From positions 1 to 64,000 of the forward strand of contig CAMZDG010000006.1 of the NCBI GenBank assembly GCA_947305245.1: a DNA stretch of 64,000 nucleotides, written 5' to 3'. The position numbers and the translations under genes were made by a program. This DNA comes from an uncultured Lachnospiraceae bacterium. Its GTDB lineage: Bacteria; Bacillota; Clostridia; Lachnospirales; Lachnospiraceae. The notes under the pieces are model-generated. The model ran no database searches. It worked only from the letters and a program-made list of their open reading frames with translations, and was not told the origin of the DNA. Shown in pieces: positions 56,001 through 64,000 of the stretch. Position 1 is the first letter of the stretch; each line of letters begins with the position of its first letter.

Positions 56001-59000
56001 GTAGGATAGATCGGATCTTCGAAAACAATCTTCGTTACGTCCGCATAATCGTAGTTACCATCATCATATGCCTCGTAGTACAAGATTCCCTTCTTCAGCT
56101 CTTCAAAGCCGCCCCAACTATCATTGTTATAGAAATGCAGGACAGTGTCCTTTCCATCCTCCGTAATTTCATAGTAGATCGATGCCGCGAGCGCACCCTT
56201 TTCAGAGAAGTATCCCTGCTTGTGATCCTTGCCGTCTATGCGTGCAAAGGTCTTATCGACAGGATTTGTGATCTCACCAGTCTTAATTCTGGTTCCGAAG
56301 CCGCCCATCAGGTTGGTACACCCGTAGAATATGTTTCCTTCACCGTCATCATCGTTCACGCCGTCCGTTACGCTCGTCACAACAAACTTGTCGGAAGCAT
56401 AGATGGTCTCCAAGGCCGCACAGCCGTAGAACATATGGGCCATCTTCGTCACGTTCGTCGTATCAAATCCGCTCAGGTCAAGCTCCTTCAGGCTTCGACA
56501 ATTATTGAACATATAGGACAGATCCGTTGCAGTATCGCTAAGTTGCAGTCTGTCAAGGTTCTCAATGACGCTCAGGTTCGTCAGTCCGTCAAAGGCATTT
56601 GCCACGCTTTCCGGGCTGATCTCTTCCATGATGACCACCATCGTGATGCCGCTCTTCAGGTTAGCGACTCCGCCAGAGGGCGCATACTCTTCGCTGCTCA
56701 ATTTCTTGCTTGTGATTTCCGTTCTGTCAGTCCCGTTATGTCCATACAGGCGCAAAATCTTATCCGAGCCAACGTTCTGCATGCTATAGAACAGACCCGT
56801 CGCCGCAGTGATATCATTCTTGTCCGTAAAGTATCCGGGCGCCGCAGCAGTATCAAGCCTTGCATAGGTAGCGTCGATAACTGATGCGTCATAACTAGTA
56901 CCGTTACCGCCCATCAGGCTGTAAAGATTCCAGAACATAGCCTCGCCGCCATTGGTATCTAAGCTGTCAAGCGTAAATTCATCGGAAGCATAGATCGTCG
57001 TCAGTTTATGATTCGGCTCACTCATGCTGAACATGTAAGTCATGGTTTTTACTTTGGCGGTGTTAAAGCTGCTCAGATCCAGAGTCGATAAACCGTAACA
57101 ATCGCTGAACATTTGCTGTATGTTATCCGCGTTGCTCGTGTCAAAGCTACTCAGATCCAAGGAAGTCAGTTTACTACAGCCAGAGAACATCCGGGCGAAA
57201 CAGGTTGCGGACGAGGTATCGAAATTCGTAAGGTCGACAGAGGTCAGGTTTCCGCAATCACTGAACAAGTTTTCAAAACTAGTAACGTTCGAGGTGTCAA
57301 GATTGCTAAGATCCATGGTCTTCAGACTTCCGCAGCCTGCGAAGGCCGAACCCATGTCCGTCACCTTCGACAGGCTCAGGCCGTTGAGTTTGATTCCCGT
57401 CAGATTCCATGCGCCATAGAACATATCACGCATGTCCGTCAGGCTCGAGGTATTCCACTTCGTCAGATCAAGTTCTCCTGCCAGGCCTGAGTTATAGAAT
57501 GCTCCCGCCATGCTCATAACCTTGTCCGTCTTCAGGTTATCAAAATTCTCAAATGCCGTAAGAGGCATCTCTCTGAATGCGGTGATCATGTTCGTAGGAT
57601 GGATCTCGTCTACGAAATTGACCTTCGTGATTTCCATGGCAGAATATCCATTCATGTTAAGCGAATTGGAATAGATGTCCCCCATCGGAAGCTGCTCTCT
57701 TCCAGTGCCTGCACTCGCATAGAAGCTAAGAACAATGTCCGTCCCTACCTTCTTGATGTCATAATAGAGCGATGCCGGGGTCGCATTCTTATCCGTAAAG
57801 TAACCAGGCAGATTGTTCCTTCCGTCAATGCGGGCATATTCCTTATCCGCCGTGTTCAAAGTCGCCTCATAGCATTCATAGCGAGTTCCGGCGCCGCCCA
57901 CCAGGCAGTCGCAGTGATCAAACATGTCAGGGAGGCCGTACTGATCATAGGTATCCGTCACCTGCGTAACCACAAAGGTATCCGAAGCATAGATGGTTTG
58001 CAGGTAATCGCAATAATAGAACATATTGTCCATCTCAGTTACCAGAGAAGTGTCAAAGCTGCTAAGATCAAGTACGCTGACCTTGCTATTGGTGAACATT
58101 TTCGCCATGGTTGTTACGCTGGAGGTGTCAAAGCCTGAGAGATCAAGCGTTTCATCGCTTAGCCTGCAATCCTCGAAAGCGCTGCTCATGTCCGTTACTG
58201 CCTTCGTGTCGATCAGATCAATGTTTTCAATGGTTTTCAGATTCGTACAGCCCTTGAAGGCACCCGCCATGCTCTTTGGAGCAATCTCCTCAGTAATGAT
58301 TACTCTGTCGATATCTGCCGGGGCATAGCCACTGTTAGAACTCTCATCATATAGGTCGCTGCTCAGTACGCCGTTCGGAAGCTCCTTCCTGCCGCCGCCG
58401 GACTGATTATAGAGCCTTAAGACAACCTCAGAGTCTTCCAGTCGCAGCAAATAGTATAGTCCGCTGACGATCGTCGACTTATCCGTAAAGTAACCAGGAT
58501 TTCCGTTTACGCCGTCAATCTGCGCATAGACATAGGAAATATGGGAAGCATCTGAGTCATCATAGACCGTACCATTTCCGCCGATCAGGCCCTGGCGTCT
58601 TTCGAACATATAACCGCCATCTGCCGTAAATGTACTCGTCACGAACTTATCCGACGCGTAAATGGTGGTTAAGTTACGATCCACGTTTGACGAAGCGAAC
58701 ATCATATAGGCAGTCTGCACGCTCGAAGTGTCGAAGCTACTCAGATCAAGCGAGCTTAAGCCGGTACAATCACTAAACATATACCTCATGCTCGTCACGC
58801 TCGAAGTGTCGAAATTGTCAAGCTTCAGGGTGGCAAGCTTGGTACACCCGGAGAACATACTATCCATGCTCGTTACGCTCGAAGTATCGAAGTGGTTCAG
58901 ATCCAAGGAAGTAAGCTCCGTGCACCCATAGAACATTCTATCCATGGTCGTCACGCTGGAAGTGTCGAAGCCGCTTAAGTTGATGGAAGTCGCTTTGCAC

Positions 59001-62000
59001 TGACTGAACATGCCTGACATATTCTCAACGCTTTCCGTGCTGATGCCAGTGAGATCGATCTCCGTCAAGGATGCACAGCTATCAAACATGCCGCTCATGG
59101 TCGTCACGTTTTTCGTGTCAAAGTTGCTAAACTGCACCGAGGTCAGGTCCGTACACCTGGAGAACATTCCTGCCATGCTCGTCAACTGACCCGTAGCGCC
59201 CTTCAGCTTGATGGAAGGCACCTTGGAGCAGTAATAGAACATGTTATTCGCATTTGTTAAGCTCGACAGATCCCAGGAGCTCAGATCCAGCTCCTGATCA
59301 AAACTGGACAGTGACACAAACGCGTATTCCATGGAAGTCACGTTCTTGGTGTCAATCTTGTCAAGTCCAACGATGGAAGTCACGTCGCCCATGGAACCAA
59401 AGGCATACGTCATGTCATACGGCACGATGGTATCCTCGATGCGGATTGCGGTCACTTTATACCGCGAGCTGGTCAATTCATTTTCATAGGAGAGGCTGTG
59501 CATAGCGCCGCCGATCAGCCTTGTCCTGTCAGTTCCTGCTGCATTATAGAAATGAAGCGTATACTCATCCGTCTTACCGGTATTCAACGTAAACTGATAG
59601 TAGATGGAGGAAGGATCCACAATGTCCTTTCCGGTAAAGTATCCCTTCTTTCCGTCCTTGCCGTCGATCCAGGCATAGGTCTTATCCACGACACTGCCAG
59701 AGCTCTCGCCATACAGATAGCATCTCGTTCCAAGACCACCGATCAGTCCCCTACAGTTATTAAACATATTTTCGTGGCTTGCAGCGTCCGTAAGCTGCGT
59801 TACGACAAAGGCATCGGAAGCATAGATCGTCTTCAGCTTGCTGCTGAATGCGAACATATATGCCATGTCCGTTACGCTGGAGGTGTCAAATCCGCTCAGA
59901 TCCAGAACGGTTAATGCGCCACAGCCCCTGAACGCCTGTGCCATGGAGGTCACGGCTTCCGTATGGAGATGCCCCATATTCTGGATTTCCTTCAGGTTGC
60001 TACACTGATAGAACGCGGAATCCATGTTGGCAGGATAGATCGGCTCCTCAATGATGACCTGAGTAATATTGCTTCTGTTAATGGCCGTCTCACCGCTCGT
60101 ATCCGTATACTGCGAACTGTTCAGCATTGCGCCGTAAATCTGGGTCCATCCCGTCTCGGGAGTCGCGGACAGATGAAGCACCGTCTCGCCACTTTCCACG
60201 GAGAGCTTATAGTAGATCCTCTTATCCAGCTGATTCTTGTCCGTAAAGTAACCCTGCTGCGAAGCCACAGGATTATCGATCCGGGCATACTCCCCATCCG
60301 TATGAGGATCGTCCACAAACTTAGTACCCTGGCCGCCCACCAGACCCTTTCGGCCGGTGAACATGTCATCCTGACGGCCAGACTGTGAAGTGCTGGCGTC
60401 AAGCACAAAGTTCTGCGAAGCATAGATGGTCGTCAGCTTCGTATCATCCGTATTCGCACAGAAGATTTTCGAGAAATTGCCAACCCTGTTCGTGTTAAAG
60501 CTCGACAGATCCAGCTCGGTCAGGCTCGTGCAATCTTCAAACATGCTGGACATATCTGCCACGGTTACCGTGCTAAAGCTTGACAGGTCAAGTGTCTTCA
60601 GGCTGGAACATCCCTGGAACATGGTATTCATGCTACCCACGTTGCTGGTAACGAAGCTTGACAGGATAATGGTTTCAAGACTCGAGCAGCCCGCAAACAT
60701 TCCTGCCATGTTCGATACGTGGGAAGTATCGAAATGAGACAGATCCAATGCTACAAGGGACGAACAATTTTCAAACATGCAGATCATGGCCTGCGCGCTC
60801 GAAGTGTCAAAGCTTGACAGATCAAGCTCCATCAAGGAAGTACAACCGCTGAACACGTAAGTCATGTCATTCAGATCCTTCGTATCCAGATAGTTCAGGT
60901 TCTCAATCTTCTTCAGGTCAGCACAATCCTTAAACGCCGATCCAATGCCCTCGGGAGCGATCGGGGAGTCGATGACAACCTTCGTGATCTGCGTGTGATC
61001 ATAGCTAGTCGTTGCGGTGGAAGGTGTCTGGTACTGAGAGCTATCCAGTTTATTATCCGGAAGCGGAGTTCTGCCGGTCGCTTCCCTCGCATAGAGCGTC
61101 AGCACGATTTCTCCGTTGCCGTCTTCTTCCAAGGTGTAGTATACTCCGGTTTTCTCCTCCCAAGTCGCGCAGAAGGTCATGGCACCGGAGTCGGTGGTGC
61201 CAACTTCCGTGACGATCGTGCCAGGCGTATTCACTTCATACCATCCGGTGAACTTGTAACCGTCTCTGGTCACGTTCGCGGGCAGGGTCGCTCCAGTGCC
61301 ATAGGTATATTCCGTAGGCACGGTGGTGTCATTGATCTTTGCCGTCGCGTCATTTTCGGCCTTCAGATCATAGGTAATGCCATATTTGCGGGCGGTTGCC
61401 GCATAATATGCCTTGAGCGTCGATACGGCAGTGATCTGCGGCATGTCGTCTCCGCCCGTATAGATCGTAGGCGTCGTGCTCGTATCCGTAGACAGGATCC
61501 AGCCCTTGAATTCATAGGTATATCCAGGGCTATCCGCCTTCGAAGGCTCCTGTGATCCGTTATAAGCGGGCTTAGCTTCATAAGCTACCTTCTGCGTCTG
61601 TCCGAGCACGGTGGTGCCGTCTTCATCCACAAAGGTGACGTCGAAGGTCTCCTTCTCGAATTTCGGCACAACCTTTACGTCGTATGCAGGCATATAGAAG
61701 GTGTAACAGTCTTGATTTGTCTGCGTCGTCGCGATCGTCTCTTCCGTTTCCACGTTATTCTCCACCTTGTAGAAGGTAAAGCCTTCGAACGTGTGATGCT
61801 CAGCGGCATTGAAAATCAGGTCGACTTCGTCATTTTGCAGTGCACAAATAAAATAATTCGTTGCGACGGTGCCGCCGGTAACCTGCGCGATCTCCACCTG
61901 ATAATTGATGACGGTGATCTCCGCGGTGCAATCCTTGGCAGGCATGGTAAAGGAGTAAACTCCGTTTGACCCGGTGGTGGTGATCACGTTGCCGTCCGCG

Positions 62001-64000
62001 TCCTTAACGGAAATCGCATTCGGCTGGAAGGAGTAATTCTCGCCGTCTCCGCGGCTTCCGTAGAACTTAAGGTAAACTGTCTGATCCGTCGCGTAATCAT
62101 AAGTAGCAGTCGCGCCGACAGCATCGATCTGCGCGTCCTTCGAATCGTCGAGATTCGTACTGGAGGAGCAAAAGTAGCTAAAGACTCCGCTGCCGTTTGC
62201 GGACAGAGTCAACGTGTTCTTATTTGCCGTCCACTTCGCATGATATTCCTTATCTTCCGCTTCCGTCGCGCCGATGGTCGTCACGGCCGTGTCATTGGCC
62301 GTAGGCGCATCAGAAGTAAACCAGCCGTCGAAACGATAGCCGTCTCTGGTCACGTTCGTGGGCAGGGTTGCTCCGGTACCGTAAGTATAGTTTGCAGGCG
62401 CGTTGGCATCATTGATCTTCGCCGTCGCGTCATTTCCCGCATTCAAATAATAAGTTATGGTAAAGCTGTTTCCGGTTGCCTTAAATCTTGCATAGTAATC
62501 CGCATCGCCCAGTACCGCAGAAAGCGTGGTCTCGGCTCCGCTTGCGTTATTCCAGCCAACGAAGGAGAACGTCTCCTGCACGGTCGCCGCTTTCTTGGGC
62601 GCAGGCCCGTCATATACGGGCGTCGTGTTATACGCCACGTTCATGGTATAAACATAGTTCGGATTCGTATCGTCCGTGTCATGGAAGCGGATCTCATATT
62701 TCCGCGCGGAGGCGGTATAGGTTGCCACATAGATCACGTCAGCCGTCACGTTCGGAATGGCATTTGCCAGATAGGTGTTCGTGCCGTCATACCAACCTGC
62801 AAACGTGAATTCTTCCTCCGTAGAGGGATTTCTGGTGGGATCTGCAGGGATCGTGAGTTCATCGCGCGTCTTGTTATAATCGTACTTTTGCTCTGCCTGC
62901 AGCGTATTTCCGTTATAATCATTAAAGGTTACGGAATACTGTCTGACATGCTCCTCAAACTCCGCCTTATAGGTGGCCTGGCCCGTTACGGTCTCGATCG
63001 TCGGCGTCCAACCCTTGAAGCTGTAGGTATTCGAAATGGTATCTTCTCTGGTGGGAGCATCCGTTCCGGGATAGGAGGGCATGTCGCCATAATCATAAGT
63101 CTGCACCGTGAGAACCGCATCGTCATAGTTTGCCCAGGTGATCCTATACTGGTTCGTGATCTCGTCATAGGTTGCCTGATAGGTCTGATTTCCGACCACG
63201 GGCCCTATCGCAGGCGACCAATCCGCAAAGGAATAGCTGAACTGTGCATTGCCTTCCTTCGTCGGCGTTGTTGCATAAGACGGCGTCGTGCCATAGGCCT
63301 GATCAGTAAGCGTATCCAGCAGGCTTCCGTCGTCGTTCTCGAAAATGATCGTATAAGTATTGACTCTCTGCTGGAAAACGACAGAGTAAGTCGCATTCCC
63401 GGTGACTGCGGGAAGATTGGTCCCGACTGCATAGGTAACGTTGCTCTCACTCTTCCAGCCGGCGAAATCATAGCTAAACTGTGCGTCGCCCTGCTTCTCC
63501 GGATCTGCATGCTCATAAACGGGGATCTCGCCATAAGGCAGGGTAACGGCATTTCCCATCTGGTTACCGTCTTCATCCGTCCAAGTGATCTGATATTCAT
63601 TGACCTCAGATTCATAGGTTGCAACGTAAGAGACGTTACCCGTCACCTCAGGCATCTCACCAATGTTTTCATATAAATTGCTTCCGTCACTCCATCCTCT
63701 GAACGTAAAGGTATATTGTGGCGTTCTTTCCCTGAAGGGTTCCTCACCGTCGAAGCTTGGCCTTGCGCCTCTTAGCAGGTTCGTATCTTCTTCGAGAATG
63801 GTGCCGTTCCAGTTTCTCCAGGTCACCGTAAAGACAGTGGGCGCAACGTAGGGCTTATCCAGCTCCTTCTTCGCATAGACTGCGATAAACTTCGCATCTT
63901 CCTTCACTGCGGGAAGCGCTGCGTCTGCCGCGTAAGTCTCCTTGCCGAGCTTCCAGCCTGCGAAGGTATAGGAATACTCCTCGTCGGATTCCTTCTCCGG
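53060..64000 (-). CDS. giant surface protein with InlB-type and DUF285 repeats (5' end outside window)
   Basis: At least 3640 residues; the frame stays open to the window edge, and the track's start at 63907 is an internal GTG. The visible N-terminal ~950 residues are Listeria-Bacteroides (InlB B-type) repeats such as YTVSFNDYNGN-like strands ending FAGW or FKGW. Then come eight DUF285/BspA-like modules, each opening with a YYxL...VLxLY...GR strand, continuing with LDLSSFDTSSVTxMxxMFxGC repeats, and closing in xxGYFTDK. An Ig-like domain, a short-strand helix region (NNGEIDNYGLIRN) and an acidic Asp/Glu/Gln tail finish it. No LPXTG or C-terminal helix is present, so surface attachment is unexplained. 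Likely an adhesin or glycan/protein binder. Confidence 0.92.
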   Translation of the reverse strand, partial: PEKESDEEYSYTFAGWKLGKETYAADAALPAVKEDAKFIAVYAKKELDKPYVAPTVFTVTWRNWNGTILEEDTNLLRGARPSFDGEEPFRERTPQYTFTFRGWSDGSNLYENIGEMPEVTGNVSYVATYESEVNEYQITWTDEDGNQMGNAVTLPYGEIPVYEHADPEKQGDAQFSYDFAGWKSESNVTYAVGTNLPAVTGNATYSVVFQQRVNTYTIIFENDDGSLLDTLTDQAYGTTPSYATTPTKEGNAQFSYSFADWSPAIGPVVGNQTYQATYDEITNQYRITWANYDDAVLTVQTYDYGDMPSYPGTDAPTREDTISNTYSFKGWTPTIETVTGQATYKAEFEEHVRQYSVTFNDYNGNTLQAEQKYDYNKTRDELTIPADPTRNPSTEEEFTFAGWYDGTNTYLANAIPNVTADVIYVATYTASARKYEIRFHDTDDTNPNYVYTMNVAYNTTPVYDGPAPKKAATVQETFSFVGWNNASGAETTLSAVLGDADYYARFKATGNSFTITYYLNAGNDATAKINDANAPANYTYGTGATLPTNVTRDGYRFDGWFTSDAPTANDTAVTTIGATEAEDKEYHAKWTANKNTLTLSANGSGVFSYFCSSSTNLDDSKDAQIDAVGATATYDYATDQTVYLKFYGSRGDGENYSFQPNAISVKDADGNVITTTGSNGVYSFTMPAKDCTAEITVINYQVEIAQVTGGTVATNYFICALQNDEVDLIFNAAEHHTFEGFTFYKVENNVETEETIATTQTNQDCYTFYMPAYDVKVVPKFEKETFDVTFVDEDGTTVLGQTQKVAYEAKPAYNGSQEPSKADSPGYTYEFKGWILSTDTSTTPTIYTGGDDMPQITAVSTLKAYYAATARKYGITYDLKAENDATAKINDTTVPTEYTYGTGATLPANVTRDGYKFTGWYEVNTPGTIVTEVGTTDSGAMTFCATWEEKTGVYYTLEEDGNGEIVLTLYAREATGRTPLPDNKLDSSQYQTPSTATTSYDHTQITKVVIDSPIAPEGIGSAFKDCADLKKIENLNYLDTKDLNDMTYVFSGCTSLMELDLSSFDTSSAQAMICMFENCSSLVALDLSHFDTSHVSNMAGMFAGCSSLETIILSSFVTSNVGSMNTMFQGCSSLKTLDLSSFSTVTVADMSSMFEDCTSLTELDLSSFNTNRVGNFSKIFCANTDDTKLTTIYASQNFVLDASTSQSGRQDDMFTGRKGLVGGQGTKFVDDPHTDGEYARIDNPVASQQGYFTDKNQLDKRIYYKLSVESGETVLHLSATPETGWTQIYGAMLNSSQYTDTSGETAINRSNITQVIIEEPIYPANMDSAFYQCSNLKEIQNMGHLHTEAVTSMAQAFRGCGALTVLDLSGFDTSSVTDMAYMFAFSSKLKTIYASDAFVVTQLTDAASHENMFNNCRGLIGGLGTRCYLYGESSGSVVDKTYAWIDGKDGKKGYFTGKDIVDPSSIYYQFTLNTGKTDEYTLHFYNAAGTDRTRLIGGAMHSLSYENELTSSRYKVTAIRIEDTIVPYDMTYAFGSMGDVTSIVGLDKIDTKNVTSMEYAFVSLSSFDQELDLSSWDLSSLTNANNMFYYCSKVPSIKLKGATGQLTSMAGMFSRCTDLTSVQFSNFDTKNVTTMSGMFDSCASLTEIDLTGISTESVENMSGMFSQCKATSINLSGFDTSSVTTMDRMFYGCTELTSLDLNHFDTSSVTSMDSMFSGCTKLATLKLDNFDTSSVTSMRYMFSDCTGLSSLDLSSFDTSSVQTAYMMFASSNVDRNLTTIYASDKFVTSTFTADGGYMFERRQGLIGGNGTVYDDSDASHISYVYAQIDGVNGNPGYFTDKSTIVSGLYYLLRLEDSEVVLRLYNQSGGGRKELPNGVLSSDLYDESSNSGYAPADIDRVIITEEIAPKSMAGAFKGCTNLKTIENIDLIDTKAVTDMSSAFEDCRLSDETLDLSGFDTSSVTTMAKMFTNSKVSVLDLSSFDTSLVTEMDNMFYYCDYLQTIYASDTFVVTQVTDTYDQYGLPDMFDHCDCLVGGAGTRYECYEATLNTADKEYARIDGRNNLPGYFTDKNATPASLYYDIKKVGTDIVLSFYASAGTGREQLPMGDIYSNSLNMNGYSAMEITKVNFVDEIHPTNMITAFREMPLTAFENFDNLKTDKVMSMAGAFYNSGLAGELDLTKWNTSSLTDMRDMFYGAWNLTGIKLNGLSLSKVTDMGSAFAGCGSLKTMDLSNLDTSNVTSFENLFSDCGNLTSVDLTNFDTSSATCFARMFSGCSKLTSLDLSSFDTSNADNIQQMFSDCYGLSTLDLSSFNTAKVKTMTYMFSMSEPNHKLTTIYASDEFTLDSLDTNGGEAMFWNLYSLMGGNGTSYDASVIDATYARLDTAAAPGYFTDKNDITAATGLFYSMQNVGSDKILRLYGHNGTDRTEITSKKLSSEEYAPSGGVANLKSGITMVVIMEEISPESVANAFDGLTNLSVIENLDRLQLSDTATDLSYMFNNCRSLKELDLSGFDTTNVTKMAHMFYGCAALETIYASDKFVVTSVTDGVNDDDGEGNIFYGCTNLMGGFGTRIKTGEITNPVDKTFARIDGKDHKQGYFSEKGALAASIYYEITEDGKDTVLHFYNNDSWGGFEELKKGILYYEAYDDGNYDYADVTKIVFEDPIYPTNMLFAFYEMRGLKTIENIENLHTDNVMDMRYSFMRTGLTSLDLTSFNTGNVLSMDEMFAECDDLTSLILDGWTNPYVTTMAYMFNGCGSLKTLSLNEFETANVEDMSGMFKNCESMQMLDLSGFNTANVTNMDEMFMMERDTQLTTIYVSSNFDVTNATGDDMFDGDFGLEGSNGTAYNPQYVGIERAIPDGGTTNPGYLTDKTQLGAAGVYYSMTLVQEDDGQGGTEDYYFIRLYGHSGGGRMQLPNNAIKSSEFTPTDGTNVANATIPGVIVMEDIYPTSMEQAFYDMGDVQFLNLDLIHTENVTSMKQAFSRIWNGGAGAYYDLDLSTFDTSNVQSMENMFAGSTHLSSINLSGLKNTKVESMQNMFYGCNYLGELNLTGFNTANVKDMSGMFYGCMSLQQIDVRSFNTAKVEQMSAMFQGCVGLGEVILSSFDTANVKNMSNMFKGCSNFLHLDLSTFDTAQVTDMSDMFADNTSLIVIYATDLFVAPAGTASEGMFANCTALVGGNGTHYDENNMGGSMACIDSAGAAAGYFTMAPIRGQVAVLGYRQAGETLAASMDYTGTWPNKGTITYSWEKHNDEGALIGTPVTGDTYTLTADDVGTNITCIARSDKESGTSEKDLGTIGPASQPETAVLTLGVDEIYYSTLEEMFKDDSIQIVTLKPGPDPDQNVIWIYDNVVIPSGKTLVVCEGVTVNIGYGVSGETQAAIMNVSYHSIHNSGTIKIGPNGALINGDEENAGRIVNYESGVIVVEGILDNVNGILQNNGEIDNYGLIRNSEGGLINNEGELDNTYGSLVKNDGVIDSAAGAKAATEGFGAYIGNPEQVEGNAEEAGASEGQDATDDAGMPDGQDMADAVGAQVGQDDADDAGLEGQDAADDEGASEGQDAADDEGASEGQDAADDAGASEDIMVSVDLFAGLDDIGQESGNNSDDGNGDDTRQEDAIKQEDVIKQEDVIRQDDAIKPEDPVTLEDENA
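53102..53173 (-). repeat. four 18-bp tandem repeats in the giant protein's tail
   Basis: Four head-to-tail 18-bp units (GATCACGTCTTCCTGCTT type) encode a six-residue repeat (QEDVIK, QEDVIR, QDDAIK). They sit in the last 40 codons and give an acidic, uncleaved-looking C-terminus. Confidence 0.85.
53271..53378 (-). repeat. three 36-bp tandem repeats in the giant protein's tail
   Basis: Copies at 53271, 53307 and 53343 are nearly identical and encode the 12-residue unit EGQDAADDEGAS. Diverged copies continue to about 53490. The near-identity implies recent expansion and likely length variation between strains. Confidence 0.85.

Noticed and set aside
63815-63907. Start of the giant protein at 63907 as given in the ORF track
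   Set aside because: That codon is an internal GTG; the frame continues with InlB-type repeat sequence (YSYTFAGWKLG) to the window edge.

Overview
The window looks like a chromosome segment of a clostridial Firmicute, most likely a Lachnospiraceae member. This is inferred from a Firmicutes-type S10-spc-alpha cluster with a zinc-type S14, a four-Cys adenylate kinase lid, AGGAGG ribosome binding sites, and the mix of a PutP symporter, phosphoketolase, HD-GYP proteins and giant DUF285/InlB-repeat surface proteins. Nearly every gene is on the minus strand; asnS, a class I methyltransferase and trpB2 are the plus-strand exceptions.

Region 1 (1-16.3 kb) is one long minus-strand run of translation genes: rpsJ-rplC-rplD-rplW-rplB-rpsS-rplV-rpsC-rplP-rpmC-rpsQ-rplN-rplX-rplE-rpsN-rpsH-rplF-rplR-rpsE-rpmD-rplO-secY-adk-map-infA-rpmJ-rpsM-rpsK-rpsD-rpoA. 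rplQ would be expected just outside the window. The run starts from a plausible promoter at about 16.25 kb with a structured S10 leader. It contains several structured spacers, most strikingly about 160 nt of consecutive hairpins before rpsM.

Region 2 (16.3-26.8 kb) is mixed housekeeping and accessory DNA: a small membrane protein, PutP, an RlmI-like methyltransferase, an ECF sigma / putative anti-sigma / acyltransferase operon, a GH26-like putative glycoside hydrolase, an unknown protein and asnS.

Region 3 (26.9-44.6 kb) is rich in signalling. A DHH-DHHA1 phosphoesterase, a 1194-residue membrane sensor (ECF-S-like membrane domain, propeller, Y_Y_Y, HD-GYP) and a BMP-family binding protein form a tight operon that could sense a small ligand and fully degrade c-di-GMP. 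carB, a second membrane HD-GYP protein, trpB2, a chemoreceptor and phosphoketolase follow. Three genes here or nearby (24.3, 39.2 and 39.9 kb) have short tandem repeats at or just after their stop codons, two of them built from copies of the gene's own 3' end.

Region 4 (44.8-64 kb) is a five-gene minus-strand operon. In transcription order it encodes a giant (over 3640 aa, 5' end outside the window) InlB-repeat/DUF285 surface protein, a membrane-anchored NHL propeller, a CHASE2 class III nucleotide cyclase, a FecR-BIG2-InlB-repeat protein, and a second NHL propeller. I read this as a candidate cell-surface to cyclic-nucleotide signalling system. It is the most interesting locus in the window.

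All family assignments come from reading translated sequence by eye; no database search was run.
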